Origin: Actinomyces respiraculi
Lineage (GTDB): Bacteria > Actinomycetota > Actinomycetes > Actinomycetales > Actinomycetaceae
Assembly: GCF_014595995.2 (NCBI RefSeq)
Contig: NZ_CP063989.1
Span: 1,798,001-1,862,000 of the forward strand
Direction of reading: 5' to 3'
Length of the DNA stretch: 64,000 bases
Positions 34,219 to 41,903 of the stretch are shown here, piece by piece. The translations under genes and the position numbers were made by a program. The notes beneath the pieces are model-generated. The model did not search any database and was not told the origin of the DNA. It saw only the letters and a program-made list of their open reading frames with translations. The number at the start of each line of letters is the position of its first letter. Within the stretch, counting starts at the first letter, position 1.

Positions 34219-35949
34219 CTGACTTTTGACACTGTTAGTGACCCGTTTTGTTGGTGAGGCTGGCCAGGATGTTGGCGGCTTGGCCTTGGGGTTGGCTGGT
34301 GGCTGTGAGCTCGTGTCCGTTGATGTTGATGGTGACGTCGATGACGGGTCGTAGGGCTTGCACGATCTTCTTGATGGAGACACCGGTCGCGGCCTGGAGG
34401 TGGCGGGCTACGGCTAGGGCGGCGGTGACCACGGTCAGGTGGGCCTCGATGGCTTGGCGGGTGTGGTGGAAGACCGGGCGGGCGCGTAGGTCGTGTTTGG
34501 ACATGCGGAAGGACTGTTCCACCTTCCACAGATTGTGGTAGTCGGCCACGATCTCGCTGGCGCTCATAGTGCGGGCGGGGATGTTGGTGACATAGCCCTT
34601 TAGCCCTTCTAGACGCCGCGCTCTGGCCAGGGCCTTTTCATCCAGGCCTCTTCCTGAGGAGCTGGTGGTGACAAACCTGGCTGAGCGCATGGCTTTTTCC
34701 CCGGCAACGATGGCTCTGGCCCGGTTTTCCTGGAGGGTAAGGGTCTTGCTGTCCCTGGCGGCGCGTTTACGCGAGTAGACCCAGATCGCCCGCCACGAGC
34801 CCGGGTGTGTCTGTGGGTGCCAGACCGGTTCGTCCTTGAGGTGCTGATTGCGTTCTTGTTTACCACCGTGGCGTGGGGTGATTGTGTCAATGGTCTGCCC
34901 GTCGGTGAAGCAGTCCCCGTGCCAGAAGAAGTGCGCTTGGAGGTCCAGGGGTGCCTTGGTCTGTCTGGCCCCGACAATGAAGCCGTAGCCGGCTTGGTCA
35001 AGCGCCTGCAAGTTAGCGCTGGAGAGCATCCCGGCATCAGCTACGACTACTAGGTGCTCCGCCCCGGCGCGTTGCTTGAAGGCCTCGATGGTAGGGATGA
35101 GGGTGTGGGTCTCGGCTTTGTTGCCTTCCCAGCAGGAGACCTCCAACGGGAAACCGTTACGGTCTGCTAGCAGGCCGACCAGGATCTGGGGATCCACGCG
35201 GCGTTCTTTGGAGTAGCCGACCTTGCGCAGCGCGTCTTCTTTCTCTGCTTCGAAGTACAAGGTAGTCACGTCGTACAACACCAAGGACACATCCCCACAG
35301 GCCAGGCAATGCTCCAAGGCCGCACGAGCCAGAGCAGAGCGGTAATCACGCTCCACGCAACGGGTCAGGGCACGAAAGTGGGTGCGTGAGTCAAAGGACT
35401 CCAGCCCCAAGCTGGTCAACATCGCTGCTATAGCGCTCTTGCTAGTGGGTTCGATCAGCCGGGCCAGGACAATCTGCTTGAAGGCCTCATCGTCCACCGC
35501 TTGGTCAAAGCCAAGATCCTGCCAAGCATCGCAAAGGACTTGCCACAACAAGCCGCTGCGGTGGGAAACCAGGTGCGCTGCGCCAATGGCCGTCTGCTGG
35601 TAGTCCCCATGCACACCCGGCCTGGAGCCTGCCGACCCCGACGGGAGGTCCAGGTCCAGCTGGAGCTGGCCGGGATGGAGCTTTTCTTGCGCGACCTGGA
35701 CCAAGGCAGCAAGCTCGCCAGGGGTATGAGCAGAACCGATGTGCTCAACAACCTTGTTACGTCGGCCTTCCTTGACCGCGATCTGCACGGCCGTGGCCCC
35801 CGAGGCGGTACGCACTTGACGGATGAACGGGCTCACAAACCCCATCATAACCAGCCTCCTTAGTGACCCAACCCGCCCCCTGCAGCCGCACAAAATCAAC
35901 GAAAACCCAACCAAAACCACCCAGCCCCACACCAAGTGTCAAAAGTCAG
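34219..35949. mobile_element. Intact IS1634-family insertion sequence with long target duplication
   Basis: A 1731-bp element bounded by a perfect 15-bp terminal inverted repeat (CTGACTTTTGACACT at the left, its complement at the right). It encodes one full-length transposase on the minus strand. A 49-bp identical direct repeat abuts both ends. IS1634 from Mycoplasma is known for unusually long, variable target duplications, and this insertion shows the same behaviour in an actinobacterium. Confidence 0.92.
34235..35848 (-). CDS. IS1634-family transposase
   Basis: A 537-aa DDE transposase of the IS4-related group. Catalytic Asp residues are in LVLYDVTTLYFEAE and VVVADAGMLSSANL, and the C-terminal Glu region is LWKVEQSFRMSKHDLRARPVFH, a typical Y/W-x-x-E-x-x-FR signature. 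The start at 35848 (ATG-ATG) follows AAGGAGG. The frame is intact, so the element is probably mobile. Confidence 0.92.
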   Translation of the reverse strand: MMGFVSPFIRQVRTASGATAVQIAVKEGRRNKVVEHIGSAHTPGELAALVQVAQEKLHPGQLQLDLDLPSGSAGSRPGVHGDYQQTAIGAAHLVSHRSGLLWQVLCDAWQDLGFDQAVDDEAFKQIVLARLIEPTSKSAIAAMLTSLGLESFDSRTHFRALTRCVERDYRSALARAALEHCLACGDVSLVLYDVTTLYFEAEKEDALRKVGYSKERRVDPQILVGLLADRNGFPLEVSCWEGNKAETHTLIPTIEAFKQRAGAEHLVVVADAGMLSSANLQALDQAGYGFIVGARQTKAPLDLQAHFFWHGDCFTDGQTIDTITPRHGGKQERNQHLKDEPVWHPQTHPGSWRAIWVYSRKRAARDSKTLTLQENRARAIVAGEKAMRSARFVTTSSSGRGLDEKALARARRLEGLKGYVTNIPARTMSASEIVADYHNLWKVEQSFRMSKHDLRARPVFHHTRQAIEAHLTVVTAALAVARHLQAATGVSIKKIVQALRPVIDVTININGHELTATSQPQGQAANILASLTNKTGH

Positions 35950-35998
35950 GTCTGAACAGATCCGCCGGCTGGGCTACGAGGACCTCGGGCTGTGGCGC
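35950..35998. repeat. 49-bp target-site duplication, right copy
   Basis: Matches 34170-34218 exactly and directly follows the right end of the IS1634-family element at 35949. Confidence 0.92.
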
Positions 35999-36094
35999 GT
36001 GGGTGAGGTCGTGCGCAGGGGCACCGGTGTTGTTCGCGGCGGAGCCAGGCCGCCCCACGAGGAGATGACCCGGTTCATCGACCACTCACCGTGA

Positions 36095-36443
36095 TCGTCT
36101 CTTGGGGCCCGGGCCGCTCTGCCGCCCGCTGGGCGCGACGGAGGGGGCCTCATCACCCCCCTGTGGGTGGCGGGCTGCCAGGACCCGCGCGCCATCAGCA
36201 CGGGCACTGCCAGGTCAGGTCCTCGCAGCCGGGCCGCGGCGGGTCCACACGCACAGCTGCTTGCGTGCACGGGGTGCGCCACGCGGTGCGCCGTGCTGGC
36301 TGGGAGTTTGGCCGTCACCCAGCCCCGTCGCGCCCTGACCCCGGAACCAAACCCAGGACGCTTCACGATGAGATCTGAGGTCTCCGATCGGGGATCAGCG
36401 CGAAAGCTCAGGGTTGACGGAGTGCACGTACAAACGCATCTAC
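36095..36443. other. Gene-free 349-bp gap after the IS3 remnant
   Basis: I see no convincing gene. The stretch is high-GC and out-of-frame relative to known transposases up to about 36350, then contains copy B of a 53-bp diverged repeat (36360-36411) shared with 29771-29823. Confidence 0.5.
36360..36411. repeat. 53-bp diverged direct repeat, copy B
   Basis: About 77 percent identical by eye to 29771-29823, in the same orientation and 6.6 kb away. The two copies bracket the LysR, monooxygenase, MBL and insertion-sequence segment. Confidence 0.5.
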
Positions 36444-38063
36444 TCACTTGTCAAGAACCGATCGGGCAAGGGGGCTAAGGCGTGACCAGTCGCCGTATCG
36501 GAGGTCGAACCATTCCCATCCGTTTGTGTCCGAGGACAACGTCGCGGTGTCGGGGAGTGCATCTCGCAGGTACACATCGGCAACCGCTCCATGGTGGTGA
36601 AAGTCTATAGTCTCACCTGCGGCACTAGAGTCGACGTGAAGTGAGAATCGGGAAAAACCACCGATGACAACGGAATCGGTAGCGACCTCCTCGGCCAGCT
36701 CGCGCCGGAGAGCGCTGTACCAGCTCTCAGCGAACTCAGGTCGACCGCCGGGGAGGTCGAGTTGTCCGGTATAGGGTCCGCGTGCCTTCCTTACACACAG
36801 CAGAGCATCGTCCTGCACTATGCGCGCATAGACGCCGAAGTGGTAGGTGGGAAGGGGACCCGCAGAAATAGTTGCGCCCAACTCGACAGGGCTCTCGGCG
36901 GAAGTGAAAGCGGCAACCAATCCCCTCGTCACGTCTATTCCGTCGGAGCCCACTCGAAGCTTTGCCGCAACAACGTCGTGTGGTATATTTTCGAGGCAAG
37001 TAGATGTGTCTCTTGCATGTTCACGTGGCGGGGTGAGAAGGCCGAGCCAATCAGGATGATTACTCCAGTCGGTCAATGTATTCCGATGGATGAGGTTCGC
37101 CTTCTCGTCATCATTCGTGACGAGTTCCAGGCGGCTGCGAGGTTCATCGAGCATGAGTTCACTCTCGATGATTGCAACGACGCGCCCCTCAGTGGTGAAC
37201 GATGTGCCCAGTGCACGGCGCATCTCTTCAGGAAGCAGCCTTATCTTCGCAGGGACCGAAGCACCGGGGAGCGGCGACACTGCCTCGATCAGCGGAAGAT
37301 CGAGAAGCAGGTATGCCATACCACCGTACCGATGATGAAAATCAGGACATATAACGCGCTCGGCACCCAGGGCCAAAAGGCTTTCAGCTCCGGCGTTGAT
37401 GACGCTCGGCCATGCCAGCACCGACAAACCTTCACCAGCGTGGAGAAGGGCCTTGTCATTAGTTAGTATGCTCAGGCCGTCGAGATGACCGGTGGCGGCG
37501 GCTAGCAGTGCTGTTGATTTTCCGGCTCCCTTCCTGCCCACGAAACAGATCGCACGCCCATCCCGAACCACCGCCGACGCATGAAACGGCAGCGAACCAC
37601 TCTCAATCGCCGCAGCCGTGTGAATCCCCCGAATGACCCGATACAACTCGACGAACAGGCCCCGCACGTCCTTACCGACGATGTAGACCCTCCTCTCCGC
37701 CAGATCCCGGACTATCACCGTCCTCGTGCTTTGGATCATAACTAGCCTGGTGTGCTGGTTCACGTCCTCAATGTAACCGTTCGCGCCATAATCCAAAACA
37801 GGCACCCAGAGGGGGTCTAGCTGCCGAACGGCGGACTCCCAGTAGTGGTTGCTCTCCACGGCGCTCACGGACCAGGTGCCTGCTGCCGTTGATGGTGCAT
37901 CACGATAGTACACGTGGGAACGCAGGAGGGGAATCAACGCGGAATGTGCGTTCACCGAGACATTGGCGAAAGGCGAGGAGAATATCTCTCGCTTAGAGAA
38001 TACGATGCCATTCACGACTTGACGAACACGAGACACAACGTCCCCGAGAATTCGTGCATTCAT
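36444..38063 (-). CDS. HPr-kinase-like ATPase fused to a NUDIX hydrolase domain
   Basis: A 539-aa two-domain protein. Residues about 110-330 resemble the HPr kinase/phosphatase fold: PFHASAVV with a conserved His at 161, P-loop GRKGAGKST at 176-184, and LTNDKALL near 203. Residues about 400-539 are a NUDIX domain whose box GRPEFAE...RRELAEEVA (about 440-461) keeps the catalytic Glu residues but has Ala for the usual Gly. The first 100 residues are unrecognised. Start at 38063 has GAGGG/GGGAG upstream and overlaps, as TAATG, the stop of a small upstream frame. Base composition is visibly poorer in G+C than in the genes around it, and it lies between insertion sequences and a tRNA gene, suggesting horizontal gain. 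HPr-kinase relatives in peptide-modification clusters phosphorylate precursor peptides; no maturation enzyme is seen here, so the role is open. Confidence 0.8.
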   Translation of the reverse strand: MNARILGDVVSRVRQVVNGIVFSKREIFSSPFANVSVNAHSALIPLLRSHVYYRDAPSTAAGTWSVSAVESNHYWESAVRQLDPLWVPVLDYGANGYIEDVNQHTRLVMIQSTRTVIVRDLAERRVYIVGKDVRGLFVELYRVIRGIHTAAAIESGSLPFHASAVVRDGRAICFVGRKGAGKSTALLAAATGHLDGLSILTNDKALLHAGEGLSVLAWPSVINAGAESLLALGAERVICPDFHHRYGGMAYLLLDLPLIEAVSPLPGASVPAKIRLLPEEMRRALGTSFTTEGRVVAIIESELMLDEPRSRLELVTNDDEKANLIHRNTLTDWSNHPDWLGLLTPPREHARDTSTCLENIPHDVVAAKLRVGSDGIDVTRGLVAAFTSAESPVELGATISAGPLPTYHFGVYARIVQDDALLCVRKARGPYTGQLDLPGGRPEFAESWYSALRRELAEEVATDSVVIGGFSRFSLHVDSSAAGETIDFHHHGAVADVYLRDALPDTATLSSDTNGWEWFDLRYGDWSRLSPLARSVLDK

Positions 38064-38287
38064 TACTCCCACACCCTCATGTGTCGCGGCTCATCACGAA
38101 ACAGGCTCTTTAATTGCGCAAAATCATGAACCCGCTTTTCCGCACCATCTTCAGGGAAGGACGGCTCTCCCCGCCATTCCGAACAACCAGCGCATAAGGG
38201 AACCCCCTGTATTCGCCTTCGATGTGCGAGCAACGAATAACCCCACACCAACACAAACTGTCGTATCAGCCTCGAAGAGGCCCTCAC
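38063..38287 (-). CDS. Possible small protein upstream of, and overlapping, the HPr-kinase/NUDIX gene
   Basis: A frame of up to 74 codons ending KSLFRDEPRHMRVWE, whose TAA stop overlaps the ATG of the next gene (TAATG), a sign of translational coupling. Candidate starts are GTG at 38287 and nearby GTG/TTG codons, none with a strong ribosome site. It contains CAGC and an acidic middle. Another tiny frame with a good AGGGGG site (MRWLFGMAGRAVLP) lies in the same stretch. Neither is recognised. Confidence 0.25.
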   Translation of the reverse strand: MRASSRLIRQFVLVWGYSLLAHRRRIQGVPLCAGCSEWRGEPSFPEDGAEKRVHDFAQLKSLFRDEPRHMRVWE

Positions 38288-38302
38288 CAGCGGAAACAGA
38301 GC

Positions 38303-38351
38303 AGGGGAAGTGCGAACCTACGCTCGAAAGCGAGCGCTCGACACTTCCCCT
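38303..38351. terminator. Compound hairpin downstream of tRNA-Ala
   Basis: Outer arms AGGGGAAGTG (38303-38312) and CACTTCCCCT (38342-38351) enclose an inner stem CGCTCG/CGAGCG (38321-38326, 38331-38336) with an AAAG loop. It begins 6 nt beyond the tRNA 3' end, so it likely terminates or processes the tRNA transcript. Confidence 0.55.
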
Positions 38352-38356
38352 TGGAG

Positions 38357-38429
38357 TGGAGCTAGGGGGATTCGAACCCCCGACCTCTTCCATGCCATGG
38401 AAGCGCGCTACCAACTGCGCCATAGCCCC
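38357..38429 (-). tRNA. tRNA-Ala (anticodon GGC)
   Basis: A 73-nt cloverleaf on the minus strand: acceptor GGGGCTA/TAGCTCC with the alanine identity pair G3-U70, D-arm with AGTTGGTAG, anticodon stem CTTCC/GGAAG with loop ATGGCAT (anticodon GGC), T-arm GGGGGTTCGAATCCCCC, discriminator A. CCA is not encoded. It sits between the histidine phosphatase gene and the atypical HPr-kinase/NUDIX gene, with its 3' end facing the accessory region. I found no duplicate of its 3' end that would mark an integration site. Confidence 0.97.
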
Positions 38430-38516
38430 GAGTACGGGCGTCGTCCCTTGCGGGCGACGCGGACTACTATATTGACTCGCCCGCCACCCGGGCAAATCCG
38501 CCGCGAGTGCCGTACC

Positions 38517-39170
38517 TCACCCCCGGATTGCCCCCGCCCCGGGCACCTCCGTCGGCCCGGGCAGCGTCCCCGGCAGGTTCCAGCCCACCAGCATCCAGCC
38601 CGGCGCGCGGTTGGAGCGCCGCAGCACGGCGTGGTGGCAGTTCTCCACACCCCGCAGCCCGAACCACGTCGAGGGGTCCAGCCCCAGCAGCCAGGAGGCC
38701 CCCAGAGTGATGGCCGCACCGTGGGCGACAGCGACGACAACGTCCCTCTCCCCCGCCTGCTCAACCAACCCTTCCAGGGCCTTGCCAACACGCTCGGCGA
38801 CCCGGGCCCGGGGCTCGACGTCGACACCCTCAGGGTCCTGACCGGCCCGCCAGCGCCCGTACTGCTCAGGCCAGCCGGCCTTGATCTCAGCTCTGCGCAG
38901 CCCCTCCCAGACGCCGAAGGAGCGCTCCGCGAGGTCGCCGACCGTCACGACCTCCAGCCCGGTGAGCCCGGCCAGCGCCTCGGCGGTCTCCTGGGCGCGC
39001 CCAAGAGGCGAGGCGGCCAGCAGGGCCGGGTGCAGCGCAGCCAGACCGGGGGCGGCGGCCTGAGCCTGCGCGCGCCCTTCCTCGTTGAGGGGGACGTCCA
39101 CCTGCCCCTGGAGACGCAGGGCGGCGTTGTAGTCAGTCTGGCCGTGGCGCCACAGGACGAGGTCGGTCAT
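38517..39170 (-). CDS. Histidine phosphatase / phosphoglycerate mutase-like protein
   Basis: Cytosolic phosphatase (217 aa) of the histidine phosphatase superfamily. The catalytic RHG is in LVLWRHGQTDYNAALRLQGQ at residue 7, with SPLGRAQETAEAL, RSFGVWEGL and the second His in VAVAHGAAI. It follows rsfS at 12 nt, a conserved actinobacterial pairing. It is probably a glucosyl-3-phosphoglycerate or general phosphosugar phosphatase rather than a glycolytic mutase. Confidence 0.92.
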   Translation of the reverse strand: MTDLVLWRHGQTDYNAALRLQGQVDVPLNEEGRAQAQAAAPGLAALHPALLAASPLGRAQETAEALAGLTGLEVVTVGDLAERSFGVWEGLRRAEIKAGWPEQYGRWRAGQDPEGVDVEPRARVAERVGKALEGLVEQAGERDVVVAVAHGAAITLGASWLLGLDPSTWFGLRGVENCHHAVLRRSNRAPGWMLVGWNLPGTLPGPTEVPGAGAIRG

Positions 39171-39182
39171 GCAGCACTGCCG

Positions 39183-39575
39183 TCAGTCGTCCGCGTTCCC
39201 AGCCGCGACCTCGGCGAGGAGAGCCGGCAGCTCGATAAGCGGGCAGTCCTTCCACAGGCGCTCCAGGGCGTAGAACTCGCGGTCCTCGGTCTGCTGGACG
39301 TGGACCATGATGTCGCCGTAATCGAGCAGGACCCAGTGGGCCTCCTCGAAGCCCTCACGCATCCGGCGCTTGGAGCCGGCCTTGAGCATCGCCTCATCGA
39401 TGGCGTCGACGATGGCGCGCACCTGCCGGTCCGTGGCACCGGAGGTGATGAGGAAGACGTCGGTGAGAGCCAGACGCTCGGAGACGTCGATGGCGATGAT
39501 GTCGTCGGCCTTCTTCTCCGCAGCCGCGCGGGCGGCGGTCAGTGTGAGGGCCAGGGCCTCGGGGGTGGCGGTCAC
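39183..39575 (-). CDS. rsfS: Ribosomal silencing factor RsfS
   Basis: A 130-aa factor that binds ribosomal protein L14 and blocks subunit joining under starvation. Family signatures: DDIIAIDVSERLALTDVFLITSGATDRQVRAIVDAI and HWVLLDYGDIMVHVQ, with a usual length. The start is a GTG at 39575 with GAGGAG 8 nt upstream; conserved sequence begins right after. It lies between a charged membrane-protein gene and the histidine phosphatase. Confidence 0.95.
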   Translation of the reverse strand: MTATPEALALTLTAARAAAEKKADDIIAIDVSERLALTDVFLITSGATDRQVRAIVDAIDEAMLKAGSKRRMREGFEEAHWVLLDYGDIMVHVQQTEDREFYALERLWKDCPLIELPALLAEVAAGNADD

Positions 39576-39594
39576 GTGTGTGTCTCCTCGGCGG

Positions 39595-40917
39595 TCAGAT
39601 GATGAGAAGCCCGAGCGAGTCGAGAAGCGTCTGCGCGGAGAACACGTTGCCTTGGCGCACCCAGACGAACCACACGATCGTCGCCAGCACGAGGACGATG
39701 ACAAGGACCACGAGGGCGATGAGCAGCGCACGGCCCTTCCCCCGCTTCTCCGGCTCCTCCACCGGGGCAACGATCTGCTCAAAGTCCTCGAACTCCTCAT
39801 CGGCCTCCTCAGCTGACTCGGGCGAGACCGTGGGCTCCGCGGTCTCCTCCGACGGCGCCTCCACGGCCTGATCGGATGTGGCGGCAGAGACGGGAACATC
39901 CTCGGGGTCAGTGCCGACGGCGGGGGCCATGTCGCGCAGCGCCTTCCACTGGGGGTTCTCAATGCCGACGAAGGCGTCGTCGACGGGCTGGACGGAACTG
40001 AGCTCACCGGTGTCGAGGTCGACGGTGCGCACCCCCTGCACTGCCGCCGGGATACGTACGATGGGGCGCCGGGCGGCCGTCGAGGGGGGCTCAGGGGCCG
40101 GGCCCTCTTCCTCGTCCTCGGCACTGTCGTAGGCACCGTCGTCGGGGTCCTCGCCACTTGTCACATCGGCGTCCTCAACGGGCTTGACGTCCTCAAGGAG
40201 GTCCTCCGCGGCAGCGGGCAGTCCCGACGTCGGCGCCTGTCCGACGTCGTCCTGCCCGTCCACGTCCTCGGACTGCGCCGGGGCCTGCGAGCGTGAAGCG
40301 GTGTCCTGCGCGACAGCGCCGAAGAGGGAACGGCGCTCGGGTACCGCAGGCCTGGTCTCCTCGGCCTTCTCAGTACCGGCGTCCTCAGAGCCGCCATCCC
40401 ACGAGGCGGCCCCGGTGCCGCCTGCGTTCAGGGAGAGGTCGGCCAGGTCAAACGCCCCCATGACACCGGTCTCAACGGCGGCGATCGCCGTCATCTCCTC
40501 CGAGGAGTACTTCTCAGCACCCTGCTGCTCCACGGATGCCCTGCCCGCACCCAGCAGCGGCGCGTCGTCATCATCGAGCTCGTCGTCGGCCGACTCGTCG
40601 GTCAGGTCGGAGATGACGACGGGCCCGGCGGGCCCAGAGACGGCGGGGACACCGGCGAGGACCGCCATGCTCTCCCCCGCCAGCGTCGGGTCCTGCAGGG
40701 CCTGGGCCTGCTCCTCTGTGATCTCTCCGGCGGTGATGGCCGCCCGCAGCGCCTCTGCCTCTTCACGCAGACGACGCATCTCACGGCGAGTGAGCAGCGG
40801 CTGCTGCCCGGTGAGGTAGGCCTCGCGTTCGGCGGCGCGCTCAGCCTGACGCTGCTCGCGTCGGGAGCGGCGCGGGGCAGCGGACTGCTCATGGTTGACG
40901 TCGGTGGAATCGCTCAC
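39595..40917 (-). CDS. Acidic single-pass membrane protein of unknown function
   Basis: A 440-aa protein. Residues 1-70 are basic and coiled-coil-like ([35 protein letters not shown]). Residues 75-395 are strongly acidic, low-complexity and probably disordered. One membrane helix lies near 400-425 ([23 protein letters not shown]), with a short outside tail. No signal peptide. It starts in an ATGA overlap with nadD and precedes rsfS, the slot that in Streptomyces holds a LytR-CpsA-Psr protein, which this is not. Function unknown. Confidence 0.8.
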   Translation of the reverse strand: MSDSTDVNHEQSAAPRRSRREQRQAERAAEREAYLTGQQPLLTRREMRRLREEAEALRAAITAGEITEEQAQALQDPTLAGESMAVLAGVPAVSGPAGPVVISDLTDESADDELDDDDAPLLGAGRASVEQQGAEKYSSEEMTAIAAVETGVMGAFDLADLSLNAGGTGAASWDGGSEDAGTEKAEETRPAVPERRSLFGAVAQDTASRSQAPAQSEDVDGQDDVGQAPTSGLPAAAEDLLEDVKPVEDADVTSGEDPDDGAYDSAEDEEEGPAPEPPSTAARRPIVRIPAAVQGVRTVDLDTGELSSVQPVDDAFVGIENPQWKALRDMAPAVGTDPEDVPVSAATSDQAVEAPSEETAEPTVSPESAEEADEEFEDFEQIVAPVEEPEKRGKGRALLIALVVLVIVLVLATIVWFVWVRQGNVFSAQTLLDSLGLLII

Positions 40918-41600
40918 CGTCGTTCTCCTTCCTCGTGTGCCGAGCGTGCGGTCTGCTCGCGCACGACGTGGGCCGTCATCGACGTCACCTCGGACTGCCG
41001 GTGCGGCCGGTAGAGGCCATATTTACGGATGTACTGCACGACGCCGTCGGGCACCAGGTACCACACGGGTGCCCCGCGGGACACACGCTCACGGCAATCG
41101 GTCGAGGAGATCGCCATGGCGGGGACCTCGAGGAAGTCCACGCGGTCCTCCGGCAGCCCCGAGTCAGTCAGGATGTGGCCGGGGCGGGTGACGCCCACCA
41201 GGCGGGCCATACCGAGGATCTCCTCGTTGTCCTTCCAGGTGAGGATCTGCGCCAGGGCGTCCGCGCCGGTGATGAAGTACAGCTCTGCGCCCGGGTACTC
41301 GGCGGCAATGTCGTGCAGGGTGTCGATCGTGTAGGTGGTCCCGCCGCGCTCGATGTCCACGCGCGAGACCGTGAAGCGGTTGTTGGAGGCCGTGGCGATC
41401 ACCGTCATGAGGTAGCGGTGCTCAGCAGCCGAGACCTTGCCGCTCTTCTTGAAGGGCTGGGCCCAGGTGGGCACGAAGATGACCTCGTCGAGGCCGAAGA
41501 CGTTCTGCACCTCAGAGGCGGCCACGAGGTGCCCGTGGTGGATGGGGTCGAAGGTGCCACCCATGATGCCGATGCGCAGCGGACGGGAACCGTCATGCAT
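40914..41600 (-). CDS. nadD: Nicotinate-nucleotide adenylyltransferase
   Basis: NAD-biosynthesis enzyme (228 aa) that joins ATP and nicotinate mononucleotide to deamido-NAD. Signatures: [20 protein letters not shown] at residue 11, [16 protein letters not shown] and [12 protein letters not shown] (the SSTxxR motif). The C-terminal about 30 residues extend past the core. It heads a minus-strand set with the membrane protein, rsfS and histidine phosphatase; the next gene overlaps it by 4 nt. Confidence 0.97.
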   Translation of the reverse strand: MHDGSRPLRIGIMGGTFDPIHHGHLVAASEVQNVFGLDEVIFVPTWAQPFKKSGKVSAAEHRYLMTVIATASNNRFTVSRVDIERGGTTYTIDTLHDIAAEYPGAELYFITGADALAQILTWKDNEEILGMARLVGVTRPGHILTDSGLPEDRVDFLEVPAMAISSTDCRERVSRGAPVWYLVPDGVVQYIRKYGLYRPHRQSEVTSMTAHVVREQTARSAHEEGERR

Positions 41601-41903
41601 GTACTACCGTCCCCTCCCTGCCGCTCACCACGGCTCGTCCTTACTACTCTTGCTACTACCGCACAGGACACGCGGTAGCACCATCCTGCCATGACAGCCG
41701 CAGCAGCCTTGTAACGCAACGCCTACCGCGACGCGCCCGGTTCCGCGGGGAGCAGATGTCCGACCTATGCTGTCCGCGCCCACACCACACGTCGCCTCTC
41801 GCCTTCAGCACCGCCGCTGAACACCCGGTCCCCGCACGCGGCCCCGGCCCCAAGCCGACCCCCACCACCACGGACACGTACCGCCAGAAGGAGCACGACG
41901 CCC
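41601..41903. promoter_or_regulatory. Divergent 303-bp control region (nadD / galacto-N-biose phosphorylase)
   Basis: No gene is seen. It must carry promoters for nadD (minus) and the GH112 gene (plus). AAGGAGCACGACG just before 41904 is the plus-strand ribosome site. I see no clear operator palindrome. Confidence 0.4.

Larger units (their letters stand above)
34110..36094 (+). pseudogene. IS3-family transposase remnant, interrupted by an IS1634-family element
   Basis: Left part (34110-34218) starts MPQKYTLEFKAR, like IS3-family OrfA, after a good AAGGAGAATCGG site, then shifts into GVSTEESEQIRRLGYED. Right part (from 35950) continues through ARPPHEEMTRFIDH, like the OrfA/OrfB junction of IS3 elements. 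The two halves together encode far less than a whole transposase, so the element was deleted internally before the IS1634-family insertion. Functionless. Confidence 0.6.

Noticed and set aside
35974-36447. A 157-codon minus-strand frame in the IS3 remnant and gap
   Set aside because: Arg/Pro/Ser-rich with no recognisable motif, and it crosses the boundary of a target duplication and a transposase remnant.
38303-38351. Possible CRISPR-like or attachment repeat next to tRNA-Ala
   Set aside because: It is a single compound hairpin, not an array, and no copy of the tRNA 3' end was found at the far side of the accessory region.
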